Source of the DNA: Wurfbainia villosa | Lineage: Eukaryota; Streptophyta; Magnoliopsida; Zingiberales; Zingiberaceae | Direction of reading: 5' to 3' | NCBI GenBank assembly: GCA_025175895.1 | Contig: CM046004.1 | Coordinates: 16,045,011-16,109,010 of the forward strand | DNA length: 64,000 bases | Shown: piece by piece, positions 43,503 to 54,607 of the stretch | Layout of the letters: the number at the start of each line of letters is the position of its first letter | Numbering within the stretch: the stretch's first letter is position 1 | Translations under genes and position numbers: made by a program | Notes under the pieces: generated by a model | What the model was told of the DNA's origin: nothing | Seen by the model: only the letters and a program-made list of their open reading frames with translations | Database searches by the model: none

Positions 43503-45925
43503 ACTTTATACAGAGGAGAGATTTTATGACGATGGTCGTATCTATGCGGTATTCTTCAGTTGCAGCTATACCTTTCACAGAGATGGAGCATGCTATGATG
43601 TCGACAGTTCTTCAGTATTTTACAGCCGGATGTGTATCTTTGCCAGTACAACAGTGTTTACCATTTCCATTGCAGTTGTTTCAGTTGTACCTCAGTTCCA
43701 GCAGTTGATTTCAGTTCCTCCATGATAGTCTTTGCATCTACATGAGCTCAGCTGTCCAGAACAGATGTTGGACAAGTTTACATGATTACTCGAGAAAAAG
43801 TATAGAAGACCGAAGGATCGGTCCTTCGGGGTATTACTTTAGGTTATCCTATTTGCGGATATATCGAGAGATACTGGTAGTTTACAGGTATCTTTGTCTA
43901 GAACATTCTTGGATAGGATTCGAAGGGTTCCTATCGACTTGTGGGTTGGTGATTTTCTCTATCGTCAGGTGAGATGTTGATCAACAATCAAGAAGTCAAG
44001 GGATACCCTTAGCCTTTGCTAGACATACCTCCACTATAGACATATCCTTACGGATAGTTGGATTGTTGGAGCGTTGGTATACTAGGACTCTCGGATGTAT
44101 GTATAATCCGAGAGTATTCGGATGTAGTTACGGATGAAGCGATTGGAGTAGCGATTGGAGTGGAGTGGTTTCGAAAATAGTTCCGATATTGAGACCTCAT
44201 ACCGGGAGATGATTTTATGGGTATCAGTGTTGCTAAATACTATGGGAGATTTATTTGTCTTAGGATTTCTCTTGAGAGGATCCAAAACTCTTTGTTAAAA
44301 GAGAGATGAATCTTTGGGATTATACATCGATTATCGATGATGGAATGCAGTAGTTGTGAATGAATATCCTTTGTTGTGGATAGATAATTTGTTTAGATCA
44401 GCTAAATGACACCTGTGTATATCCTAGGGTTGGTCTACGACTGGAGGTTTGATATTGTAGTGACTTAGTATCATACAATTATCATTGTCGGTGTGATGAT
44501 TGAGCTATCATTAGCGTAGAGTAAAAGGATGCAGGTGTGTAGAAGATGACATTTCATATTTGGTATGAATTTTAGGAGATGTGATAATGTTGTTAGACTT
44601 ATCGACGATTTAGTCGTTCATGGACTTGAGGAATCAAGTACTCTTGGAGTATTTGAGATCGATTGTCATCATATCTGTAAAGGATATATGATTGGGAATA
44701 TATTCACAATCTTGAGGGAAGTTGTGGTTTCCCTAGATTGATTTGGTATTTACCATAGATAAGGATAGGATGTTTTAGCGATACTATATCGCCGACTTGT
44801 TGGACCAAGAAGGTGATGGAAATCACCTGGTCGGAAGCTTGGGAAGCTAGGTTTCAGAGCCTAGACGGTGGCTGACTTTTGTGTCAGTGTTAGTTAATCT
44901 GTCCGATATGGATGGAAGGGTATTGCACATAGATGCAACATTTCAGGGATTGGAGCGATTCCGATGCAGTTGTATGAGACTTGTCTTATGCCTACATCAG
45001 TTGAGGAACTGCGAGATAAGCTGTCGTATATACGACGTGGAGCTTAGCAATTATTATCTTGAGTAGTAGATGTATAGAGCAGGAGTGCTCAGGGAGTTTT
45101 GGCTAGCTACTGGGTAGCTGCTATAGGGTTGTTAGAACACGAATAGATGCAACTGGGGAGATTGGTCATTACGGTCTCCCAAACACTTATAGTGCTCCGT
45201 GATTGAGTGGATTTTGGAACAGTAGATTGGTTTCTCTTGTGAGAAAGTAATTCTCCATTTTCGAGGAGAATAATGGGTTATAGAGTTGTATTTCGACTTA
45301 GGAAGAGTTGTTCAGAAGACTCTTCATTCGAGAGTAATGATTTATTCAGAGTGTATCCGAAAATAGTGAGTATTGAGACATTCTAGTTGGTGGAACGGTA
45401 TGTGGGACATGGATGATTCCGTAGTTTGATGTTGGGTATGCCAACAAGCAAAGGTGAATATTGTGATCGGTAGGGTTACGTATCGTGATGAAGTGAGAGC
45501 CTAGTACGTTAGACTGTGTTGGGAGATTATCTAGAATTCGGAAAGGACTTGATTGGATTTGGGTAGTCGATGATCGATTAGCTAGGTTCGCTCATTTTCT
45601 TTCGAGTCGTAAGATGGATTTTGTTGGATCGGTTGATGGAATTATATCCATGGAATATCCTTGAGTATCATTTCTGATAGTGATTCATGATTCACCTTAC
45701 GATTCTGGCAAAGTTTCCCATCGGTTATGGGTATAGAGCTCCACTCTGGTACATTTATTGACCTCTTAATAGGTTAGTTGAGAGCGTATAAGAGCTGGAA
45801 TATAATATTCGAGCTCAGTACTCCACTTAGTCACTTGAGGTGTGACTTTGCTCCGGATACTTGAGATGGTTGTTGGTACATCTCGTACTCGTACGTGAGT
45901 CGGAAATTTGGGGATCAAATTTTTA
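43503..45925 (+). pseudogene. Decayed RT, RNase H and integrase of the Tekay-like element
   Basis: Short recognisable pieces occur in gypsy order: RT near 44290-44400 (LGLYIDYR, NEYPLLWIDNLF), RNase H near 44815-44990 (TWSEAWEARFQSL), an integrase zinc-finger remnant near 45430-45470, and the integrase core near 45560-45700 (WVVDDRLARFAHFL). Stop codons and shifts are dense. The protease is not visible and probably lay near the Athila-1 insertion. Confidence 0.65.
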
Positions 45926-45939
45926 TAAGTGGAGGAGAA
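45926..45939 (+). other. Polypurine tract of the Tekay-like element
   Basis: TAAGTGGAGGAGAA lies immediately before the LTR-B start, the classic gypsy/chromovirus form. Confidence 0.75.
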
Positions 45940-48900
45940 TGTAAAATACGGGAAAAAAAAGTTATTATATGGATTAATCCTTTAATTAATTGGATTTAAT
46001 TAGTGGGTTAATTGAGTTTAATTAGTGGATTAAATTGGGCTCAATAAGTGGATTGATTGGGTTGGTATTGAGTTTGGGCTGGTGTTGGGCTTGGGCTGAA
46101 TCTATTGGGTTGAGCCCATTGGGCTGAGCCCATTGAGTTTAACTTGGGTTGAGGGCTGAACCAAATTGATTTGGGTTTGAGTTGGGCTTAACTTGGGTTC
46201 AGTTGGACTTGAACCGGTTGATGTGGACTAAACCGCCGAACGACTCGGACCGCCTTTAAATCGCCCAAATCAGATCGCGAAAACCATCTCCTTCACTGTG
46301 ATCGCTGTCTTCCCCTCCCCGACGCGATGCCCTTCTCTGTTCTTCTGTCGCGGGCCTTCTTCCAGGCCTGCGATCGAGCGCAGCTCCTCGTCGTCACCAC
46401 GCCCGATGGGTGCCGCCTCATCGTCGGCGGCTAAGCTAGCCATCCCGCGATCCCCGATTCCTTTTGCTTTGCTCGACCGCGCAGCTCCTCGTCACTGACA
46501 CCTCCTCATCCTTGCCGCCGCCGCTCTTTCTCCCGATTCCACACCAAGTTCCAACCAACTCCTTCAATCGAGCTCTTCTCTTCTGTCGAGGGTTGCCATC
46601 GCACTGTCGCTGAAGCGACTCGTCAGTCGCCAAGCCGTCGAGCATCTGCAGCAGCCAGACGGATGATCTGCCACCGCGAGCAGTAGATGCCGCCGCTACC
46701 TGAGCTCGATTCATTGTCGCCAATCTAAATGAGGGGCGCCTTCGACTAACTCTACACCGTGAGTAGCAACGTCGACTGCCATAGCTCAGATCATCGCTGA
46801 CCTTCCGTCCTTTGTCATCTTCATCACTATGGAGGTTAGCCACGGTTAGATCTATTTGGTTTAGGTTAAATTGCTGATTTCCTTAGATCTAATTGTGGAT
46901 TCTTTGTTTTAGCTAGGATCGGTGGTTTGAGTAGTGGTCGGGAGCTTGAATTTCTCCGGTGAACAGAGGACGAGGGAAGGTGCTACCGGTGAAGAGCTGA
47001 TCGATGGGTTTTGGTTATCTCTATTATTTGTCTGTAATTGCAATTCTGATTGAGATATTGTTATGTGGTAATATTTGGATTGATCTAGGGTTCAGTCGTT
47101 TGGTCAGAAGTTTGTGCTTCAAGATAGGCTGTGAACAATGGTAATATCATGAGGTAAACTTGGATTTTAGTGCTATTGAATTGGCATTAGAATTACAGTT
47201 GGTTGATGAATTGTACAGGACAAAGTTACCATGAATCCAGAAGCTGCTTAACGGATGCTAGGCTAGATGAGTTGGATCCGAGTAAGTTATGAATGCATAT
47301 TATTATTATTGTTGTGGTTTAGTTTGAGTTGATGATATATTTGTTGTTGATAGAAGAGTATTACGTTGCTAGATGATTGATAGTAAGTGGAAGTTGGATT
47401 GGTGTGATTACAGATTATGTGGATTTGATTCGATCATTAGATGTGTGATGGTACTTAACTGTATCATATTGTTACAGGACTTTGAATGTGATGGAAACAT
47501 GGATGTGGAGACGGATAACACGTATTACATATCAGGTGGGTAATATCTACCTGGTCCGGTAGTTTTGATCAAATTCTAGTGCATGAATTTGGATATATGT
47601 TTATACCTGTTTACCTTAAATCCACTCATGTTTAATCATATGTTTGTACTGCCTTGACCTTTGAGATATATACTCTGTTACTCATTGATTATCTAGCACA
47701 GATAGGAACTATAAACCCTATTATGTATTAGCTGATGGATGTTCAGTAAGTACAGGTGGTTAGGGTTATCTTTGTGACCTCAGATTGGGTTACTGTGTTA
47801 CATCACTAGAGTTAGGTGATGGATTGGATTATGGAGTCGATTGTTATATCATATCTGTATTAGTGGTGCATCTATGGTGGATCTAGTTGTCTGTGCATAG
47901 ATAAGTGTGTGGTTGTCAATATGTGACCATGGACTAGAGGTCCTAGCGTGATGGTATATCCATTATGGATTGTGTGCCTGTGTATGGTTATATGGACGGT
48001 CGATTGTATATCGCTACTGACCAGAGGTCTTAGCGTGGTTGACTGTTAGATGAGTATGCCTCTTTATGCGATAGAGAGAGTCTTGTGGATTGTAGTCCTT
48101 GCATAGTTGACTTTTGGTTGACCAGGACTCCCCGTGGGATAGGGAGTGTGGCGAGGATACATGTATGGAGCTATGCATCATTACATTGCATGCATGCTGT
48201 TGACTGGGTCTCCCTTGTGGTTGAGACGGGTCGTCAGTTATCCTGCCTCCCCGGCTACTCGGGATAGTGGTAGCAGGGTTGAGGGCAGAGCATTGGATGT
48301 GTCGCGCTCGACCACTATGGATGGTGGTAGCTAGAGATGCGCACCTGGCCACTGAGCAGAGTGGTGTTAGCACTCGCCCACTATAGACGGTGGTTGTGTG
48401 ACGTGCAGTTGTCCTGTGTGCAGAGCTCGTCTACTCATGGGTAGTAATGGCGACCGCGAGGACCCCCGGGGAGTAGTTAGCTTTTTACGCTTATATGCTA
48501 CTCATTCATACTACCCAACTCGGTCACTCGAGAGTAGTGGCAGCTGGAGTCGGGCTAGTCGTCATGCCGTGTCACCCGGGCCAGACTGGAGTCGTGGTTG
48601 GATGGGTCCGCAGACATGGCCATGCATATGCATTGCTGATATATATGTATGCATGTATTTGATATATGTTTTACCTATGCCTGTGAGATGCTGCATTTGT
48701 TTGCTGCATATGTTTGTACATCATGATACATGCCATGTGCATATTATATACTGCTGTGTTTTGAGCATGATATATGTGTTGGTCCAGACTGTTGTATGCA
48801 TTTGATTAGCGTCATGTCATAGTGTGGTATGGACCGGGGTTATTATTACAGGTGATCATATACTATTCATATGTCTGAGTATTGGTCAGGTATGAGATTG

Positions 48901-49630
48901 ACCTGGTACATTATATGGGTTATGTTATTGTATATCTGTCAGGATGATATAACTTATGGTGTTGCAGACCGTCAGGTACGTTGGTACATTACTTCATGTT
49001 TCAGTTGATCAGTTTAATATATATATTGAGTATGACTTTACTATAGTTACTTGTTATCAGTTTTGGATAGGACTGTATGTCTATTGGACTCATGTTGTAT
49101 ACCTGTAGATCTTCACATGTATACTTGTAGATCTCTTTACCCTATATGTTCATGCACTTTCTATATATTACCCCTGAGTTTATACTCACCACCCTTGGAC
49201 CCTGGGTTTCTTGTCGCCCAGATAACAGGTAGAAGATTCCTTGGACGTTCGGAGCTCTGCCAGTTGATCCCATCTCACACCGGACAGATGGATATGTTTT
49301 CCATATTGTTGTATTACTATGGATGGTTGTTTTAGGGTTTTTACCCTGTATGGTTTCCGTAATTGTGATATACAGACGTATTGTATGTATTTGGTCGTTG
49401 TTGCGATTTCTCTTATGATTCTTGTTGTGTCAAGTCACTCCAGAGTGCACAGTTAGTCTTTGTATCTTGTTTTATCTGTAGTATGTTTCCGCTGTGTTTG
49501 GTATGTTGATATCTTCATATTGTATTGTTGTTGTGGGCCTACAGGCCTTGTATTAACCCGATATGTTGCCACGTACAGGGGAGATGCTGTCCGTTTGATT
49601 TTCGGCACGGTATACTCTCGGGGCGTGACA
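45940..49630 (+). repeat. Tekay-like LTR-B (3')
   Basis: This LTR of 3691 bp is collinear with LTR-A, with scattered substitutions and a short duplication of TTGGGCTGAGCCCA-like sequence near 46105-46135. A patch at about 49190-49255 differs strongly from LTR-A 30479-30545. It ends GGGCGTGACA. Confidence 0.88.
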
Positions 49631-49884
49631 ATTTTTCTTTTTTTTTCGAGTTGTTGACATGGGCATGCCAATTGGCACGACCAACCTGTGTCAAAGTCTG
49701 TGTATAGAATTTTCTGTCATGACACGGTTGTGTGATGGGCTATGTTCTGATCGATAATTTTATACTTCATGTTTATTGAAATGAAAATATAAATGTAAGC
49801 AAAAAAGAATGGAAATTGAGAAAAAGAAATTTAAAAGTATAAAAAATGAAAGTTTGTGTTACCTCCCAAGAAGCGCTTAGTTTA
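49631..49884. repeat. Right copy of the ~255-bp flank duplication
   Basis: It repeats 26981-27239, from the T-run and GAGTTGTTGACATGGGCATG to AAGAAGCGCTTAGTTTA. It continues without a break into the Athila-2 protease side. Confidence 0.85.
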
Positions 49885-49913
49885 GATCATAAGCTTGACC
49901 CTTATTCGCAATG

Positions 49914-50447
49914 CTACTCGGGCTCGAAACTCATGATCCTTGCTTGTCTCAGAAGGATACATACATCGTATTTGGTTGAGCAAGCACTTCGTATCTCCAG
50001 GAGTTCTCTTATTGAGCACTTGTGTTTCTTCTCCTTTGATACATGAGCTATCCTGCAAGTAGTGTCTTTGATATTTGATGAATGAGGGTTAAAGAAATTA
50101 AATTGAATCCTTTCATTTTCTACTTCCAAGGATATCCTTTTGTTTTGGACATCTATGATGGCTCCTGCAGTGGCTAAGAAAGACCTACCTAAGATGATAG
50201 AGGTGTAAGGGTTTATCCCCATATATAGGATGTAAAAATTAGGAGGTATTACAAAATTTTCTATTACTACAAGGACATCTTCTAATATTCCTAAGGGTAA
50301 TCTTATCGTATCATCAGCTAATCGTAAAGAAATTTTAGTTGGTTTTAGATTACTTGGCCACATTATTTCATAGAATGTAGATGGTATGAGATTTACGACA
50401 GACCCTAGGTTACAATGGGCTTTGCCAAAACTAATTTCAAAAATCAT
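49914..50447 (-). pseudogene. Athila-2 protease (catalytic Asp replaced)
   Basis: The minus-strand frame of 177 codons reads CNLGSVVNLIP where Athila proteases have C-D-L-G, so the catalytic Asp is Asn, a G-to-A change. The fold continues with TIRLPLGILEDV, YMGINPYTSIILGRSFLATAGAIIDVQ (flap and hydrophobic strand) and a tail. Directly downstream comes the post-integrase spacer motif AAGCGCTTCTTGGGAGG, so RT, RNase H and integrase are absent from this copy. Confidence 0.8.
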
Positions 50448-51994
50448 GCATGGGATAAAAAAATCACCTAGGTCTTCAAGTTTAAGCGGGGATTTATTTT
50501 GAAGTACTATGTTACCTCACTCTGCCAAGGTGATGACTGCACACTCTTTTATATTCTTTTCATTAGTTTGAGGAAGAGGTTCGCATTCCGTAATGTTTTG
50601 AGGCATGGTTGTGGACACAACATTGTATTGCCCTATGGGATTGATCTCAAGTTTTCTTGGGAATCTTCCCGATACTCGCGTGGATGAATTTGCAATCTGT
50701 TCAATCTATGATTCTAACATTTTAATATGGTTAGTTAAGTTATCTACCTTGCATGCCAATTCCTTGATTGCTTCTGCGACTTCTTTGTGCTTTTGATTGG
50801 ATTCAATCATATGTTGGTGGAATTCGTTGTTTTGGGTCGTTTGGACTTGAATGAAATTTTCTATCATTTTCTCTAAGTTCAATTTCTGCCCCTGCTAGTA
50901 TTTCAATGATTGTTTCGGATTGTTCTGATTGAATTAGCTTTGGTTGTTCAGGTATGATAAATTCGGATGATTCCTCCATCCTGGATTATATGTGTTTGAG
51001 TAGGGATTGTTCATGGGGCATTGGTTATAATTGTTAATGGCTTTAAGTTGCTTTATAGATGCTAAGAGTCCTATCTGTCAATTTTGGGCCGAATGACTTG
51101 CCGTACCACAAATCTCATAAGAAATATTAGCGATCTTGATAGCATTTACATTAAAGTGTTCAAATTTTTGAGATAAAGTGTCCAATTTAGCAACAAGTAG
51201 ATCTATTGTGCTTACCCCATACTAATCTGCCGTGCGAGTGGGATTTCCCCTCTCTACTCCCCATTGATGGCGATTGAGTGTTACATTTTCAATTATATCA
51301 AATGCCACATCTAATGTTTTATTCATCAAGGCTCTACCTACAGCAGAATCTAAAGAAGTTTTTGTTGAATAGGAGACATTGTTATAAAATGTATGGATTA
51401 TAAGCCATCTCTCCAATCCATGGTGAGGACATTGCTGCAATAGTCCCTTGAATATGTCCCATGCTTTGAATAATGATCCTTCGTCTCTTTGTGTGAAATT
51501 GGTAATTTGATGGTGGAGGTTTGCGATTTTGCTAGGAGGAAAATATTTTTCTAGAAATTTCTGCTCAAGTTGATCTCACATTGTGATAAATCTTGCGGTA
51601 GTGAATGCAACCAAGCTCTGGCTTTGTCCCAAAGGTAGAATGGGAATAGCCTTAATCTAATAGCATTTGCATAAGCTCCATTAAAATTTAAAGTTTCATA
51701 AAATTCTAAAAATACCTCTAAATGCAAATTCGGATGTTCTGTAGTGGCTCCTCCTCCAAACCGATTTTGTTGAATCATGGATAATAGAGCGGGCTTCAAC
51801 TCGAAATTGTTTTCTTCGATAGGCAATCTCCTAATGCTTGATCTTAACCCCCTTGTAGTTGATGCAGCGTAGTCTCTTAAGGGTTTGCTTTCTTCAAGTG
51901 TTTCCATTATGGAAGATTGTGCTTCTTTGAGTCGCTTCTGAAGTCTTTGTCTTGCTAGAAGAGTTCTTTCTATCTCGGGGTCCGCTTCTATCAA
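50448..51994 (-). pseudogene. Athila-2 gag
   Basis: From 51994 the minus strand gives EIERTLLARQRL, RGLRSSIRRLPIEENNFELKP, HLEVFLEFYETLNFNGA and LRLFPFYLWDKARAWLHSLP, a typical Athila gag N-terminal and core part. A stop at 51551 is followed by PHHGLERWLIIHTFYNNVSY and NKTLDVAFDIIENV (51440-51222), then a damaged zinc knuckle (YEICGTASHSAQN, first Cys and last Cys lost). Athila-1 gag is colinear. Confidence 0.8.
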
Positions 51995-52142
51995 TTCTTC
52001 CTATCTAGTTAATCTGTGCATAAAACGACTTCCAGAAGAAAGATGAGTAAAAGTAAGAAAGATAAAAAAAAATAAAAGAAAAACCTAGTTAAGAAATAAG
52101 ATCTAGATTAACCTAGTTACAAATAAATCAATATTGATGCAG

Positions 52143-52160
52143 TCCCTGGCAACGGTGCTA
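52143..52160 (-). other. Decayed tRNA-Asp primer-binding site of Athila-2
   Basis: On the minus strand TAGCACCGTTGCCAGGGA differs from the perfect site by three G-to-A changes. It lies 6 nt inside the LTR end. Confidence 0.85.
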
Positions 52161-52166
52161 AAAACT

Positions 52167-53621
52167 TGATGTGGTTGTGACTGCAAGTGCATGACTCGTC
52201 ATCAAGTAATAAAAATATCAATCCCATAGGGACTAGTCAAGTATCAAATATTCACAAGGAAAGATCATCTAGATGAATGAAATAATCTGGAATTTGAGCA
52301 AACGAGAAACAGATAAGAGATCAAGGTTTAAAAACAATCCTAGGATTTCGATTTCACTACTACATCTATTATTCAGCAGCTCTTTCCTATTGGTGTGTAT
52401 TACTGAAGGAGACTTATCCCGAAGTAATCAACCGTCCCTTTTGAGGTCAGACCAATGTATTTACCTAGATCCTATTTCTATTTTCATGGTATTCATGCAT
52501 AGGCGACCTTAATTGCATTGGGCACCTGTCACTAGCACCCTGCAGATCGAATCCTAGACTTACTACCAATTACTTATAGAAACGGATCAAAGTAAACCCT
52601 TTACACTCTATGATAGTCTTTGAAGGATCTACAAGAAGTCTTTAATTATGATAGGATATCAGTACGTAGATGATCTTTACCACATCAAGAACCTATCACG
52701 AGAACCCCACGAATCTATCTAGACTTCAATTCTAGAGATCTGGGATTGAGACTCACCTCTCGATTAGTCTTTAAATCCCTAAAAGCATGCGAATAAGTTG
52801 CCAGCAAACATGCAAGTGATCAAAATGCACGATAGAATTTAATCGAAAAACACAATAAATAAGAAAAGTTATAGCAATCCGAATAAATCGACATAGAGTT
52901 ACTTTCTCATCCTAAGATCACCAGAAATTACTCCATAACCTGGAGGTTTCGACAATAATAAAGTTTAGAAGACATCCGATAAAAATAGAAGAAAGGGAAA
53001 AGAGAAAACTCGATTTGTCGATGCTTGCAATAACCTCCTCCAACTCGGAGATCCTTCCTTAGTGGCTCCTCCTTGTCCTCCTACACCTTCTCTCCTTTGA
53101 TCCCCTCTTGTTGGAGGCTTGGGGTCCTTTTTACAGGCCTTAGAGGTGAAAAAGTTATTATTTTAGAGAAGAAATCTTGAGCTAGTTGCAGAATAAACGA
53201 CTAGAATTAGCACACCACGACCATGCTGCTCAGCACACCCAGGGTGTGCTGAGCAAATGTCGTAACCAAATTTTGGAAATGACCTGACACGACCATGAAA
53301 AATGACATGGCCATTCTGTGTCAGGCACTGGAGAGGCTAAAATGGTCATGTTGGTTGGGCATGTTTGGGCTGAGCACGACCATGTCGGAGGGCATGACCA
53401 GACCGTGTTAAGTTCTGCTTCTTCCGATGTCTTTTGTGATTTTTCCTTGGCTTTTGGGTGCTTTCCTTCATGATTTCCTACAAGAATACTTACAACCACA
53501 ATTATCTGAACAAAAAGAATAAATGAATGCAAATGATATATTTTTACCATAATATGTAATCAAAACCCAAGAAATGCATGCTAAATAGATCCTAAAAAGT
53601 GCTTATGATTCACACTCATCA
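52167..53621 (-). repeat. Athila-2 5' LTR
   Basis: On the minus strand it starts TGATGAGTGTGAATCATA (53621) and ends CCACATCA (52167), 1455 bp, related to the Athila-1 LTR only at the ends. It contains an almost perfect 27-bp palindrome GCTCAGCACACCC-A-GGGTGTGCTGAGC (halves 53228-53240 and 53242-53254) and other CACG motifs. The flanking 5 bases are CATAG. No frame of interest. Confidence 0.8.
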
Positions 53622-53685
53622 CATAGTCATATAGAGTTGTTGACCGAGAAGTTAAGTAGGTCAAGGTTGACAAGATACTTAGAAA
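53622..53685. repeat. Remnant of the solo-LTR family, left of the hAT-like element
   Basis: GGTCAAGGTTGAC and GATACTT occur in this family near 6605-6615 and in the CCAAG/CTTGG array. The sequence resumes at 54287 after the hAT-like element. Confidence 0.4.
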
Positions 53686-54286
53686 TAGACATATGCAATG
53701 GGTTATTAACCGAACCGATTTAATCAAAATCGAATAAGCTATTTTTTTATAAAATTGAATTGATTGAAATTTTCAACAAAATTGAACCATTCAAACCAAT
53801 AATAAATTGATTAATTCGGTTAAAAATAAAAAAAATTGAATTTTCAACACCAGTCGACTGGTGCTACAATACCAGTCAACATGTGATAAAAATAATAAAA
53901 ATCAATTTTTAACCTCAGTTCATTGTTGCTATAGTAACATTGTTTCTACAGTAACACTATTGCTACAATACCACTTTTGCTATAGTAGTAGTCGACTGGT
54001 GATACAATATCAGTCGACTATTTGCTATAGTACCAGTTGATCGATATACAAAAATCATTATTTTACCACACTAATGCTACAATATTAATCAACTGATGCT
54101 ACAGTAACAGTTGACTGATGTGTTTAATTCAATTTTATTAATTAACCTAATTTTTTTAATTCAAAAATTGAAACCGAACCGAATTAATCGAAAATTTGAT
54201 ATTTTAAAAATAAAAATCCAATTTTTGAATAAACCTAACCGAACTTTCAATTTCGATTGGTTTAACCAAACTTTTGCACACCCCTA
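53686..54286. mobile_element. hAT-like non-autonomous element (601 bp)
   Basis: The right end, read inward on the minus strand, is TAGGGGTGTGCAAAAG, the usual end of a widespread plant hAT-like repeat; the left end TAGACATATGCAATGG is a diverged match. Flanking 8-mers CTTAGAAA and CTTGGCAA agree at 6 of 8 positions, as expected for an old hAT 8-bp duplication. Subterminal AACCGAACCG motifs are inverted on the two sides. The middle holds repeats of CCAGTCGACTGGTGCTACAAT type. No transposase. Confidence 0.6.
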
Positions 54287-54442
54287 CTTGGCAAGAAAAG
54301 TCCAAGTATGAAGACTTGGCAAGGAAAAGTCCAAGTATGATATTTGGCAAAGAAGTCGAAGTATGGATAGTCCAAGTATGGTGGTTGGAAAGAAAAAGTC
54401 TAAGTATGGATACTTGGCAAGGAAAAGTCCAATTATGAAGAC
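54287..54442. repeat. Old copy of the solo-LTR family (hairpin-array part)
   Basis: Five to six units of the AGTCCAAGTATGGATACTTG type are followed by the start of a newer copy of the same family at 54443. Confidence 0.6.
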
Positions 54443-54607
54443 TGTTGGTGAAATCGACTCAGGTCACGATTGATCAGACTCGAGTAATATTTTAATGTTT
54501 GACAAAATGTTTGACAATGTGATTGTCATGGGAAGTCCAAGAATGGTCTTGGCAATTGAGAAGTTCAAGCATGGGTCTTGGCATGGAAAGTCCAAGCATG
54601 GGTCTTG
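54443..54607 (+). mobile_element. Solo-LTR-family LTR, left part (interrupted by Copia-2)
   Basis: It starts TGTTGGTGAAATCGACTC, the intact form of the start at 6391, and runs to 54607. The sequence resumes at 63556 after Copia-2. The outer right end lies beyond the window. Confidence 0.75.

Larger units (their letters stand above)
27240..49630 (+). mobile_element. Tekay/Del-like gypsy element with 3.7-kb LTRs, containing Athila-1
   Basis: LTRs (27240-30913 and 45940-49630) start TGTAAAATA and end GTGACA. The tRNA-Met PBS is at 30921 and the PPT just before 45940. Remnants of gag (31080-32440) and RT, RNase H and integrase (43503-45900) lie between, split by Athila-1. The pol is far more decayed than the LTRs are divergent. 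No 5-bp TSD: left flank ends GTTTG, right flank begins ATTTT, with a long flank duplication outside. Confidence 0.85.
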
